Assembly: GCF_003112575.1 (NCBI RefSeq) | Contig: NZ_BEWC01000005.1 | Span: forward strand, 620,001-684,000 | DNA length: 64,000 nucleotides | Source of the DNA: Streptomyces ardesiacus | Lineage (GTDB): Bacteria; Actinomycetota; Actinomycetes; Streptomycetales; Streptomycetaceae | Direction: 5' to 3' | Part shown: positions 41,213 to 50,137 of the stretch, one piece after another | Numbering within the stretch: the stretch's first letter is position 1 | Layout of the letters: the number at the start of each line of letters is the position of its first letter | Position numbers and translations under genes: made by a program | Notes under the pieces: generated by a model | Seen by the model: only the letters and a program-made list of their open reading frames with translations | Database searches by the model: none | Told to the model about the DNA's origin: nothing

Positions 41213-41467
41213 TCAAGCGCCGCGTCGCTGTTGGGAAGGGGACTGGCCGTCCTCGTCCTCGTCGTCGTCCTCATAGAGGTCGGCGTAACGTGCGTACACG
41301 TCGTCGTCCTGCTCATCGTCCTCGAATCGCTCGCCGTTCGGCGGTTGTGCGTTCGATGGCGATGCGCCCAGCTCCTCGGCCAGGCGGGAGAGATCAGTCC
41401 CACCGCTGTTGTACTTCAGCTGGCGGGCGACCTTCGTCTGCTTGGCCTTGGCCCGGCCGCGCCCCAT
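41213..41467 (-). CDS. DUF3073 small protein
   Basis: 84 residues, ATG at 41467. Highly conserved opening MGRGRAKAKQTKVARQLKYN, then SRLAEELG and a very acidic tail (DDEQDDDVYARYADLYEDDDED). This is the actinobacterial DUF3073 family; function unknown. The basic head and acidic tail suggest a nucleic-acid or ribosome-associated role, which is inference. Confidence 0.9.
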   Translation of the reverse strand: MGRGRAKAKQTKVARQLKYNSGGTDLSRLAEELGASPSNAQPPNGERFEDDEQDDDVYARYADLYEDDDEDEDGQSPSQQRRGA

Positions 41468-41788
41468 GGCTCGACCCCCTCAACGACGGGGCTCGACGGC
41501 CCCAGAGTCTTGACACGCGTTCATGGTCCGGAACGGGCTCTCCGCGGAGAGACCGGTCCGTAGGGCTTCCACGGTACCTGAGCCCACGCCCATACGGTAC
41601 GTCGCCCGCAGCACGTGGACCTGCCCAGGACCGTCGAGGCGCCCCGTCCTCGCTGGTCAACCGCGATTTTAACCACCTTTCGGCGGTCGACCCGCCGGGA
41701 TAAGTGAGAGTTCTCTCGAACTGCCCCCTCCGGCGGGTACGCGTCAAACCCGCGGGGGCCCTGCCGGGCCCCCGCCGTCATGGCCGGA
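41468..41788. other. Intergenic region between DUF3073 and vdh
   Basis: About 320 bases. At its right edge is a 10-bp hairpin (41752-41761 with 41766-41775, GCGGGGGCCC, loop TGCC) that should terminate vdh. The middle holds the promoter of the DUF3073 gene, including the AT-richer CGCGATTTTAACCACC segment. No gene seen. Confidence 0.6.
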
Positions 41789-42883
41789 TCACCGCCGGCC
41801 GCGTGCCTCCGCCATCCGCTGCTCGGCGATCCGGTCGGCCGCGGCGGCCGGCGGAATACCGTCTTCCTTCGCACGTGCGAATATGGCCAGCGTGGTGTCG
41901 AAGATCTTCGACGCCTTCGCCTTGCACCGGTCGAAGTCGAACCCGTGCAGCTCGTCGGCGACCTGGATCACACCGCCGGCGTTCACCACGTAGTCCGGTG
42001 CGTAGAGGATCCCGCGGTCGGCGAGGTCCTTCTCCACGCCCGGGTGGGCGAGCTGGTTGTTGGCCGCGCCGCACACCACCTTGGCGGTCAGCACCGGCAC
42101 GGTGGCGTCGTTCAGCGCGCCGCCGAGCGCGCAGGGCGCGTAGACGTCCAGGTTCTCCACCCGGATCAGCGCGTCGGTGTCGGCGACGGCGACCACCGAC
42201 GGGTGCCGCTCGGTGAGGGCCCGCACGACGTCCTTGCGCACGTCGGTCACGACCACGTGCGCGCCCTCGGCGAGCAGGTGCTCGACCAGGTGGTGGCCGA
42301 CCTTGCCGACGCCCGCGATGCCGACGGTGCGGTCGCGCAGCGTCGGGTCGCCCCACAGGTGCTGGGCCGCGGCCCGCATGCCCTGGTACACGCCGTAGGA
42401 GGTGAGGACGGAGGAGTCGCCCGCGCCGCCGTTCTCCGGGGAGCGCCCGGTGGTCCAGCGGCACTCGCGGGCCACGACGTCCATGTCGGCGACGTACGTG
42501 CCGACGTCGCAGGCGGTGACGTAGCGGCCGCCGAGCGAGGCGACGAACCGGCCGTAGGCGAGGAGCAGTTCCTCGCTCTTGATCTGCTCGGGGTCGCCGA
42601 TGATCACGGCCTTGCCGCCGCCGTGGTCGAGCCCGGCCATGGCGTTCTTGTACGACATCCCGCGGGCGAGGTTGAGCGCGTCGGCGACGGCCTCCGCCTC
42701 GCTCGCGTACGGGTAGAAGCGGGTACCGCCGAGCGCGGGGCCCAGGGCGGTGGAGTGGAGGGCGATGACGGCCTTCAGGCCGCTGGCGCGGTCCTGGCAG
42801 AGCACGACTTGCTCATGACCCCCCTGGTCCGAGTGGAACAGGGTGTGCAGTACATCAGCAGGTGCGCCGGTTACGTCGGTCAC
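41789..42883 (-). CDS. vdh: Valine (branched-chain amino acid) dehydrogenase
   Basis: 364 residues from a GTG. Glu/Leu/Phe/Val dehydrogenase family: substrate-binding ALGGTRFYPY, catalytic lysines Lys79 (MSYKNAMAGLDHGGGK) and Lys91, DVGTYVADMDVVA, and Rossmann motif IAGVGKVGHHLVEHL. It deaminates valine and relatives with NAD; in Streptomyces this supplies branched acyl-CoA starters for fatty acids and polyketides. Its position next to bldC matches the vdh I recall from S. coelicolor. Confidence 0.94.
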   Translation of the reverse strand: MTDVTGAPADVLHTLFHSDQGGHEQVVLCQDRASGLKAVIALHSTALGPALGGTRFYPYASEAEAVADALNLARGMSYKNAMAGLDHGGGKAVIIGDPEQIKSEELLLAYGRFVASLGGRYVTACDVGTYVADMDVVARECRWTTGRSPENGGAGDSSVLTSYGVYQGMRAAAQHLWGDPTLRDRTVGIAGVGKVGHHLVEHLLAEGAHVVVTDVRKDVVRALTERHPSVVAVADTDALIRVENLDVYAPCALGGALNDATVPVLTAKVVCGAANNQLAHPGVEKDLADRGILYAPDYVVNAGGVIQVADELHGFDFDRCKAKASKIFDTTLAIFARAKEDGIPPAAAADRIAEQRMAEARGRR

Positions 42884-43112
42884 GGTGGTGACTCCTGTGT
42901 AGGTGCGGCGATGGGCGGCAGCCCCCGTGCGGGTGGCGGGGACCGTGGCACGAGATTAGAGCCTGGTGGTGCCGGCCCGCCCCACCGTGCGCAGGATCAC
43001 CTCCGCACGGAGTACGGGCGTGCGACGATTTGCAGAGATTCTCGCGCGTTTGTGATCTGTTTCCACGGCTTTCCGCAGGTTTTCGCGCCGGTGCGCGGGG
43101 GAGGGAGCAGGC

Positions 43113-43964
43113 GTGCCCAAGGTGTCCTCGGTGATCGTCCCGTATGCGGCGTATCTGCGTGTCTACGAGCCGCTGGCGGCCTTCCCCGACGAGGAACGCG
43201 CCCACTGGACCCGCTACGCCCGCCGCGCCGACCGGCCCTCCTACCAGGACGAGTTGCGCCGCTCCCTGGCCGACCTGCTGCCGACCCCGCCCGTGGCGGT
43301 GCCGGTGCACGAGAGCGCCGACGCCTTCGTGACGGAGGTGGACGGCGTGGTCTGCGTCTGCCCCTGGCGGACCCGGCTGCGCGGCTGGCGGGCGCTGGGC
43401 GAGCTGGCCGAGGACTTCCCGGAGCCGGTCCTGGACGCGCTGATCCCCCCGGTCGTACGCCGCCAGAGCGCGCAGGACTACGAGCGCTGGCTGGAGCGCA
43501 ACCCGGACGCCCGGCCGTGGATCCGCACGGCCACCTGGCAGGTGCCGATCAACTGGTTCGTGCTGGTCTCCGACGAGGAGCGGGAGTACGAGGAGGGCGG
43601 CGGCGGCCCGGCGTCGACCGCGCCGGTGCTGCGCTACCGCACCCCGATGGTCCAGGCCCGACGGCGGGTGGCCCGGGGGCTGCGGGCCCTGCGGGAGGCC
43701 GTCGACGAGGGGCCGCTCATCGACGGGCTGGTGGACGTGGGGCGCTGGCTGGAGGAGTTCCACCCGCGCTCCCTGGTCGAGTTGGACTACGGCGGGCTGG
43801 TGCACGCCCTGCCGGCGGGCGAGTTGGAGGCGGACCACTCCGCGGCGGACGTGGCCGAGGGGATCGAGGCGCTGCGGCACGGCGACGGGGCCGCCGCGGG
43901 GGCGGCCTACGGGCGGCTGGTGGAGCGCTGGCGGGCGGTCCGGGACCGGCGGTCCGCCAACTGA
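43113..43964 (+). CDS. Conserved hypothetical protein (283 aa)
   Basis: GTG start with GGGAGGGAG upstream. Soluble, rich in Arg/Glu/Trp; opening MPKVSSVIVPYAAYLRVYEPL, later VDGVVCVCPWRTRLRGWRALGEL and WQVPINWFVLVSDEEREYEEG. I recall a homologue at this place beside bldC in S. coelicolor but no assigned domain. Divergent from vdh. No catalytic motif recognised. Confidence 0.75.
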   Translation: MPKVSSVIVPYAAYLRVYEPLAAFPDEERAHWTRYARRADRPSYQDELRRSLADLLPTPPVAVPVHESADAFVTEVDGVVCVCPWRTRLRGWRALGELAEDFPEPVLDALIPPVVRRQSAQDYERWLERNPDARPWIRTATWQVPINWFVLVSDEEREYEEGGGGPASTAPVLRYRTPMVQARRRVARGLRALREAVDEGPLIDGLVDVGRWLEEFHPRSLVELDYGGLVHALPAGELEADHSAADVAEGIEALRHGDGAAAGAAYGRLVERWRAVRDRRSAN

Positions 43965-44533
43965 CCGCCCGGGCCGGTCGGTGAACTGACGTTTGACGTA
44001 CCGCTCGATGTGGGGTTTCGTCTTCCGCTCCGACACCTGTTCGGTGTGGGCTGATCCTTTGTCGACAAAGGACGTAGGTCCCGATCCGGGCGTTTGCGTC
44101 AAGCGTGACGGACCGCACGTACATCACTCTTGCGCCGCTTCCCCCTCCTCATGCCAAAATAGGACAAGGAGCCCGGGGAGGGCTCCTTCCGTCCTGCTGT
44201 GGTGCACTGTGGGCGGAATCTCAGCATTGCACGCTTTGGGGGGTCTGATGTCAGGTCGGGTGTCCCCTGTGCGCCCTGTGACTGATCGTCACAGAGGCGT
44301 GACTGTCCGCTATGGCATGGTCCATCGGCTTCCGTCGCTGATGAACACCTGGGAGGGCAATTCCATCGGTTTGGCCGACGCGGCTGGACAGATGGTGTAG
44401 TTGTAGTGCCGAGGACAAGCCGTTCGTCCTATAACCGACTCGACTCGCGTCCGCCATTTCGGGCAACGCGGGTCAAGGTGCAGAATTTAGAGGAATGAAC
44501 CGAGAAGGTTCGGTTCTCCCGAGGAGGCCGCTC
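43965..44533. other. Long bldC upstream region
   Basis: About 570 bases. It holds a perfect 18-bp palindrome TCCTTTGTCGACAAAGGA (44055-44072), a 9-bp hairpin AAGGAGCCC/GGGCTCCTT (44166-44188), a 50-codon ORF at 44248-44400 of doubtful status, and a TATAAC -10-like box at 44430-44435 about 100 bases before bldC. The hairpin may end the upstream gene or shape a bldC leader. Confidence 0.5.
44055..44072. promoter_or_regulatory. Perfect 18-bp palindrome upstream of bldC
   Basis: TCCTTTGTCGACAAAGGA reads the same on both strands and lies about 90 bases after the upstream gene's stop and 460 before bldC. Length and symmetry fit a dimeric regulator site. Confidence 0.45.
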
Positions 44534-44740
44534 ATGACCGCTCGCACCCCTGATGCCGAGCCGCTGCTGACCCCGGCTGAGGTCGCCACCATGTTCCGCG
44601 TCGACCCGAAGACGGTCACGCGCTGGGCGAAGGCCGGCAAGCTCACGTCGATCCGCACGCTCGGCGGGCATCGCCGCTACCGCGAAGCCGAGGTCCGCGC
44701 CCTGCTCGCGGGCATTCCGCAGCAGCGCAGCGAGGCCTGA
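44534..44740 (+). CDS. bldC: Developmental regulator BldC
   Basis: 68 residues, ATG after GAGGAGG, the exact size of BldC. MerR-like winged HTH without an effector domain: LLTPAEVATMFRVDPKTVTRWAKAGKLTSIRTLGGHRRYREAEVR. BldC binds direct repeats head-to-tail and delays sporulation by keeping Streptomyces in vegetative growth; it also affects antibiotic production. Followed by a classic terminator. Confidence 0.97.
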   Translation: MTARTPDAEPLLTPAEVATMFRVDPKTVTRWAKAGKLTSIRTLGGHRRYREAEVRALLAGIPQQRSEA

Positions 44741-45202
44741 ACAACCGAATAACCGGGCAGAACGGCAGGTCCCCCAACCTGCCGAGGCGCCTGGAACCAC
44801 AGCTCCAAGCGACGCGGTCCCTGCCCCAACAGAGGTGCGTCGTCGATCGCGCTGGACTCCGCCGGGTCCAGCGCGATTTTCTGTGTCCGGGCCGGTGCTC
44901 CGGCCGGTGTCCGGTCCGTGTCCGGTCCTGTGTCGGCCGGCGGGCCGGCGGCCGGTTCTGTGAGCGGGCTTGTCGGAGTCTGGGGGGCGGTGTCGGTTCC
45001 GCTGTGCGGGTGCCGCCAAGGCGGTGCAATTGCACATATTAAATTGACCAGTTGTAGGGGAGGCGTAAGGGCCTCTGTTTCAAAAACTCATGCGGTGACA
45101 CCCGTCACACGGCGCGGAGGTTGTTGGGTCCTGCGCCCGTGCGCTAATGGAGCCGTGGCCTCCACGAGGTCTGTGCGGCAAGGGTGTTGGGGCCGGCGGG
45201 GC
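44741..45202. other. Gene-free region after bldC
   Basis: About 460 bases with the bldC terminator at its left part. Beyond it lies a stretch unusually AT-rich for this genome (about 45022-45056) with the palindrome GTGCAATTGCAC at 45024-45035. I see no coding potential. Confidence 0.55.
44846..44880 (+). terminator. bldC terminator
   Basis: Perfect 12-bp stem ATCGCGCTGGAC (44846-44857) with complement 44866-44877 and then TTTT: a textbook intrinsic terminator. Confidence 0.92.
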
Positions 45203-45397
45203 TCACGCCGTGGGCGCGCTCCCGTCCTCGACGCCCTCTTGACGGCTCGTAGGAGACTGTGGACCCGGCGAGTCCAGCGCCAGCCGCAACAGGCGGTGGC
45301 AGATGGGGCAGTGGCGCGTCACGTGACGGTACGGCAACGCGGCCGACAGGTGCGCCCGGAGCAGGGCCCTGGTCTCATGCCTGACCGACGCCGCCAT
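45203..45397 (-). CDS. DUF6274-like small protein with CxxC
   Basis: 64 residues, ATG at 45397 with GGAGG seven bases upstream. MAASVRHETRALLRAHLSAA then HCPICHRLLRLAL, a zinc-knuckle-like Cys pair with flanking His. I recall this as a Streptomyces family (DUF6274) found near bldC. Function unknown. Confidence 0.7.
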   Translation of the reverse strand: MAASVRHETRALLRAHLSAALPYRHVTRHCPICHRLLRLALDSPGPQSPTSRQEGVEDGSAPTA

Positions 45398-45547
45398 ACG
45401 CCACCTCCAGGGGCCACACGGGGGACGTGCCCTGCCTTTGGAGTACCGAGCGAATGTGACGTCGTCAAGGCCGCGGGAGGGCCTCTGAGGGCCCCTCAGG
45501 GCTTCTGGGGTCTCCTGGCGTCCACGTGAGCAGACCCGACCACGTCG

Positions 45548-45583
45548 AAAGAGGCCCCGCACCAGACGGTGCGGGGCCTCTTT
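45548..45583. terminator. Terminator downstream of tRNA-Asp copy 1
   Basis: Perfect 16-bp stem AAAGAGGCCCCGCACC (45548-45563) with complement 45568-45583, loop AGAC. Confidence 0.92.
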
Positions 45584-45588
45584 CACTG

Positions 45589-45663
45589 CGGTCCTGACGG
45601 GATTTGAACCCGCGGCCTCCACCTTGACAGGGTGGCGAGCACTCCAAACTGCTCCACAGGACC
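45589..45663 (-). tRNA. tRNA-Asp(GTC), copy 1
   Basis: Acceptor GGTCCTG/CAGGACC, anticodon arm CCACCCTGTCAAGGTGG with anticodon GTC, T-loop GTTCAAATC, discriminator G; CCA not encoded. Sequence identical to copy 2 at 49968-50042. Confidence 0.95.
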
Positions 45664-45767
45664 AGGTTTCGCGGCGCTTCTTGTGCGGTGCGCTGCGAGA
45701 ACAGACTGTACAGGAGGGCGGGCCCCCGGTCGAACTCACCCTCCGTGCAGGCTTCGTCACCCTCCCG

Positions 45768-48700
45768 TCAGGGCGCGAGCGCGTCGATCGCCTTCACGAT
45801 CCGCTTGTCGGAGACCGGGTACGCCGTGCCCAGCGCGTGCGCGAAGTAGCTGACCCGGAGCTCCTCGATCATCCACCGGACGTCCAGGACCTGCTGCGGC
45901 ACCGGACGGCCCTGCGGCATCTGTTCGAGCAGCCACGCGTACTCGTCGCGCATCTCGTGGACCTTCTCCATGCGGGACGTGTCCCGCTGCACGCCCGTCG
46001 GCATCTGCTGGAGCCGGCGGTCCGCCGCGACCAGGTAGCGCATCAGGTCCGGCAGCCGCTTGATCCCCGCCTCGGTGACGAAGCCGGGCTTCACCAGCGC
46101 GTCCAACTGCGTCCGTACGTCCTGGAGGTTCGCCAGCAGGGCCGGACTGCGTACGGCCTTCAGCCGGCGCTCGCACGCCTGCCAGGCCGCCAGCACCTGC
46201 TGCACCTGGCCCACCGTGCGGACCGTCGTGTCGACGATCTCCGCGCGGACCTTGTCGTAGAGCTTGCGGTACGACTCCTCGTCCCACGCCGGGCCGCCGA
46301 AGTCCGCGATCAGCTTGTCCGCCGCCGCCATGGCGCAGTCGTCGAACAGCGCCTGGATCGAGCCGTGCGGATTCGCGGACAGGCCCAGCTTCTGCTGGTT
46401 CGTCAGCTTCTCGGACGCGAACTTCGCCGGATTGACCGGGATGTTGCGCAGGATCAGCCGCCGCGTGCCCTTCCACATGGCCTGCGCCTGCTCGGCCTCG
46501 GTGTCGAAGAGGCGGACGGAGACCGTGTTCGCCTTCGGGCCGTCGTCCACCAGCGCCGGGTACGCCTTCACCGGCTGGCCGGCCCGGCGGGTCTCGAAGA
46601 CCCGGGTCAGCGTGCCGATCGTCCAGTCCGTCAGCCCGGAACGCTCGAGGGACTCCCCGCCGCTGCGCTCCGCCGTGGCCGCCGCGGCCTGCGACAGCGC
46701 CTTGCGGGCCTTCGGGCGCAGCCGGAGCTTGAGCGCCTCCAGGTCCTTGTCCTCGGCGAGCTTGCGGCGGCGCTCGTCGACGATCCGGAACGTGATCTTC
46801 AAGTGGTCGGGGACCTTCGCCCAGTCGAAGTCCTCGGCGTCGAACGGCACCCCCACCATGCGCTTCAGCTCCCGCGCCATGGTCACCGTCAGCGGCTCCT
46901 GGAGGGGCACCGCCCGGTCCAGGAACGCCTGGGCGTAGTTCGGCGCGGGCACGTAGTGGCGGCGCACCGGCTTGGGCAGGGAGCGGATCAGCTCCGTGAC
47001 GACCTGTTCGCGCAGGCCCGGGATCTGCCAGTCGAAGCCCTCGTCCGTCACCTGGTTGAGCACCTGGAGCGGCACGTGCACGGTCACTCCGTCGGCGTCC
47101 GCGCCCGGCTCGAACTGGTACGTCACCCGGAACTTCAGCGGCCCCTGCCGCCACGAGTCCGGGTAGTCGTCCTTGGTGACCGCCCCCGCCTTCTCGTTGA
47201 TGAGCATCTCGCGCTCGAAGTCGAGGAAGTCGGGCTGCTCGCGCCGCTTGTGCTTCCACCAGGAGTCGAAGTGCGCGCCGGAGACGACGTGTTCGGGCAC
47301 CCGCTGGTCGTAGAAGTCGTACAGCGTCTCGTCGTCGACCAGGATGTCCCGGCGCCGTGCCCGGTGCTCCAGCTCCTCGACCTCGGTCAGCAGCCTGCGG
47401 TTGTCGGCGAAGAACTTGTGGTGCGTGCGCCAGTCGCCCTCCACCAGGGCGTTGCGGATGAACAGCTCGCGGCTGACCTCGGGGTCGATCCGCCCGTAGT
47501 TCACCTTGCGCTGCGCCACGATGGGCACGCCGTAGAGCGTGACCTTCTCGTACGCCATCACGGCCGCCTGGTCCTTCTCCCAGTGCGGTTCGCTGTAGGT
47601 GCGCTTGAGGAGGTGCCCGGCGAGCGGTTCCACCCACTCCGGCTCGATCTTCGCGTTGACGCGGGCCCAGAGGCGGGAGGTCTCCACCAGTTCGGCCGAC
47701 ATCACGAAGCGCGGGGGCTTCTTGAACAGCGCCGAGCCCGGGAAGATCGCGAACCTCGCGTTCCGGGCGCCCACGTACTCGTTCTTCCCCGTGCTCCTCC
47801 CGCCGTCGCCCCCGGCCTCCTTCACGTCCTTCATGCCGACGTGGGAGAGCAGCCCGGCCAGCAGCGACACGTGCACGCGGTCGTCGGGGGCGGCGTCCTC
47901 GGCGTCGTTGACGTGGATGCCCATCTGCTTGGCGACCGTGCGCAGCTGCGTGTAGATATCCTGCCACTCGCGGATGCGCAGGAAGTTGAGGTACTCCTGC
48001 TTGCACATCCGGCGGAAGGACGACGAGCCGCGCTCCTTCTGCTGCTCGCGCACATAGCGCCAGAGGTTGAGGAAGGCGAGGAAGTCGCTGGTCTCGTCCT
48101 TGAAGCGGGCGTGCTGCTGGTCCGCCTGGGCCTGCTTGTCCGCCGGACGCTCCCGCGGGTCCTGGATGGACAGCGCGGCGGCTATGACCATGACCTCGCG
48201 GACACAGCCGTTTTTGTCCGCCTCCAGCACCATCCGGGCCAGGCGCGGGTCGACGGGCAGCTGGGCGAGCTTGCGGCCGGTCTCGGTCAGCCGCTTGCGC
48301 ACGTCCTTCTGCGCCGGGTCGAGCGCCCCCAGCTCCTGGAGGAGCTGCACACCGTCGCGGATGTTGCGGTGGTCCGGGGGATCGATGAAGGGGAACTTCT
48401 CGATGTCGCCGAGGCCGGCCGCGGTCATCTGCAGGATGACGGAGGCGAGGTTGGTGCGAAGGATCTCCGCGTCCGTGAACTCCGGGCGGGCGTCGAAGTC
48501 GTCCTCGGAGTACAGCCGGATGCAGATGCCGTCGGAGGTACGGCCGCAGCGGCCCTTGCGCTGGTTGGCGCTGGCCTGCGAGATCGGCTCGATGGGCAGC
48601 CGCTGGACCTTGGTGCGGTGGCTGTAGCGGGAGATGCGGGCGAAGCCGGGGTCGATGACGTACTTGATGCCGGGGACGGTGAGGGAGGTCTCGGCGACGT

Positions 48701-49751
48701 TGGTCGCCAGGACGATCCGGCGCCCGGTGTGCTGCTGGAACACTCGGTGCTGCTCGGCGTGCGAGAGGCGCGCGTACAGCGGCAGGACCTCCGTGAACCG
48801 GTATTTCTTCTTCTCCAGCGCGTCCGCCGTGTCGCGGATCTCCCGCTCGCCGGAGAGGAAGACGAGGATGTCGCCCTTGCCCTCGCCCATCAGCTCCTCG
48901 ACGGCGTCCGTGATCGCCGTGATCTGGTCCCGGTCGGCGTCCTCGCCGTCCTCCTCCAGGAGCGGCCGGTAGCGCACCTCCACGGGGTACGTCCGCCCGC
49001 TGACCTCGATGATCGGGGCGTCGCCGAAGTGCCGGGAGAAGCGCTCGGGGTCGATGGTCGCCGAGGTGATGACGACCTTGAGGTCGGGACGCTTCGGCAG
49101 CAGCTGGGCGAGGTAGCCCAGCAGGAAGTCGATGTTGAGCGACCGCTCGTGGGCCTCGTCGATGATGATCGTGTCGTAGGCGCGCAGCTCGCGGTCGGTC
49201 TGGATCTCGGCGAGCAGGATGCCGTCCGTCATCAGCTTGATGAAGGTGGACTGCGGGTTCACCTGGTCGGTGAAGCGCACCTTCCAGCCGACGGTCTCCC
49301 CGAGCGGGGTGTCCAGCTCGTCCGCGACCCGCTCGGCGACGGTGCGCGCGGCGATCCGTCGGGGCTGGGTGTGCCCGATCATGCCGCGGACACCCCGGCC
49401 CAGCTCGACACAGATCTTCGGGATCTGCGTGGTCTTGCCGGACCCCGTCTCACCGGCGACGATCACGACCTGGTGGTCACGGATGGCCGCCGCGATCTCG
49501 TCCTTCTTCTGGCTGACCGGGAGCTGCTCGGGGTAGGTGACGGCCGGCACGCGCGCCCGGCGTTCGGCGATGCTCTGCTCGGCCTTGGCGACCTCCGTCT
49601 CGATCTCGGCGAGAACGGCGGCGCGGGCCTCCGGCTTACGGATCTTCCGCGCACCCTCCAGCCTGCGGCCGAGCCGGTGCGCGTCACGCAGCGACAGTTC
49701 GGTCAGCCGGGGGGCGAGGGTGCCGAGGGCGGGGGCAGGGTGCGTAGACAT
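45768..49751 (-). CDS. hrpA: ATP-dependent RNA helicase HrpA
   Basis: 1327 residues, ATG at 49751. DEAH-box helicase: Walker A at 100-107 (AGETGSGKTTQIPK), DEAHERSLNIDFLLG, SATIDPERFSRHF and RKGRCGRTSDGICIRLY (motif VI), then the HA2, OB-fold and the long HrpA-specific C-terminal domain (DUF3418). Full length matches the bacterial family. In E. coli it acts on stalled or colliding ribosomes and mRNA; the Streptomyces role is less known. Flanked on both sides by identical tRNA-Asp genes. Confidence 0.96.
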   Translation of the reverse strand: MSTHPAPALGTLAPRLTELSLRDAHRLGRRLEGARKIRKPEARAAVLAEIETEVAKAEQSIAERRARVPAVTYPEQLPVSQKKDEIAAAIRDHQVVIVAGETGSGKTTQIPKICVELGRGVRGMIGHTQPRRIAARTVAERVADELDTPLGETVGWKVRFTDQVNPQSTFIKLMTDGILLAEIQTDRELRAYDTIIIDEAHERSLNIDFLLGYLAQLLPKRPDLKVVITSATIDPERFSRHFGDAPIIEVSGRTYPVEVRYRPLLEEDGEDADRDQITAITDAVEELMGEGKGDILVFLSGEREIRDTADALEKKKYRFTEVLPLYARLSHAEQHRVFQQHTGRRIVLATNVAETSLTVPGIKYVIDPGFARISRYSHRTKVQRLPIEPISQASANQRKGRCGRTSDGICIRLYSEDDFDARPEFTDAEILRTNLASVILQMTAAGLGDIEKFPFIDPPDHRNIRDGVQLLQELGALDPAQKDVRKRLTETGRKLAQLPVDPRLARMVLEADKNGCVREVMVIAAALSIQDPRERPADKQAQADQQHARFKDETSDFLAFLNLWRYVREQQKERGSSSFRRMCKQEYLNFLRIREWQDIYTQLRTVAKQMGIHVNDAEDAAPDDRVHVSLLAGLLSHVGMKDVKEAGGDGGRSTGKNEYVGARNARFAIFPGSALFKKPPRFVMSAELVETSRLWARVNAKIEPEWVEPLAGHLLKRTYSEPHWEKDQAAVMAYEKVTLYGVPIVAQRKVNYGRIDPEVSRELFIRNALVEGDWRTHHKFFADNRRLLTEVEELEHRARRRDILVDDETLYDFYDQRVPEHVVSGAHFDSWWKHKRREQPDFLDFEREMLINEKAGAVTKDDYPDSWRQGPLKFRVTYQFEPGADADGVTVHVPLQVLNQVTDEGFDWQIPGLREQVVTELIRSLPKPVRRHYVPAPNYAQAFLDRAVPLQEPLTVTMARELKRMVGVPFDAEDFDWAKVPDHLKITFRIVDERRRKLAEDKDLEALKLRLRPKARKALSQAAAATAERSGGESLERSGLTDWTIGTLTRVFETRRAGQPVKAYPALVDDGPKANTVSVRLFDTEAEQAQAMWKGTRRLILRNIPVNPAKFASEKLTNQQKLGLSANPHGSIQALFDDCAMAAADKLIADFGGPAWDEESYRKLYDKVRAEIVDTTVRTVGQVQQVLAAWQACERRLKAVRSPALLANLQDVRTQLDALVKPGFVTEAGIKRLPDLMRYLVAADRRLQQMPTGVQRDTSRMEKVHEMRDEYAWLLEQMPQGRPVPQQVLDVRWMIEELRVSYFAHALGTAYPVSDKRIVKAIDALAP

Positions 49752-49837
49752 ACGGGTTCCAGGATCTCATCCTCGGGAAAAACCTGGCGAACGCTTTTGC
49801 CGCGGCGTCCGCACAGGCCCCGCAGGCACCTACAACA

Positions 49838-49863
49838 AGGCCCCGATCCGGGGATCGGGGCCT
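49838..49863. terminator. Terminator downstream of tRNA-Phe
   Basis: AGGCCCCGATCC (49838-49849) with complement 49852-49863, at the 3' side of the minus-strand tRNA pair. Confidence 0.8.
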
Positions 49864-49869
49864 GTGCTG

Positions 49870-49943
49870 TGGCTGGGGCCGGGGTCGAACCGGCGACCTA
49901 TCGCTTTTCAGGCGATCGCTCGTACCAACTGAGCTACCCAGCC
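49870..49943 (-). tRNA. tRNA-Phe(GAA)
   Basis: Acceptor GGCTGGG/CCCAGCC, D-arm GTAGCTCAGTTGGTACGAGC, anticodon arm ATCGCCTGAAAAGCGAT with anticodon GAA, T-loop GTTCGACCC, discriminator A. CCA not encoded. Downstream of tRNA-Asp copy 2 on the same strand, 24 bases apart, probably co-transcribed. Confidence 0.95.
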
Positions 49944-49945
49944 GC

Positions 49946-49965
49946 GAGGTTTCACGTGAAACCTC
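49946..49965. promoter_or_regulatory. parS: parS centromere site (ParB binding)
   Basis: The 14-bp core GTTTCACGTGAAAC (49949-49962) is a perfect match to the Streptomyces/Bacillus parS consensus and is embedded in a perfect 20-bp palindrome. It lies in the spacer between tRNA-Asp and tRNA-Phe. Streptomyces parS sites cluster within a few hundred kilobases of oriC, which fits the core gene order here. Confidence 0.85.
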
Positions 49966-49967
49966 AG

Positions 49968-50042
49968 CGGTCCTGACGGGATTTGAACCCGCGGCCTCCA
50001 CCTTGACAGGGTGGCGAGCACTCCAAACTGCTCCACAGGACC
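49968..50042 (-). tRNA. tRNA-Asp(GTC), copy 2
   Basis: Same sequence as copy 1 over all 75 bases, anticodon GTC. Immediately right of it the biosynthetic cluster begins. Confidence 0.95.
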
Positions 50043-50137
50043 AAGCTTCGTACGACAGTGTCGCACATCTGCCGGACCACGTGGCGGGCGTACCGGCCGG
50101 GGCGGGGCGAGCGAGGGAGGGTGGCCGCGGCCCGTGA

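Noticed and set aside
45317..45326. GTCACGTGAC palindrome as a second parS site
   Set aside because: It lacks the flanking T/A bases of the GTTTCACGTGAAAC consensus and lies inside the DUF6274-like gene.
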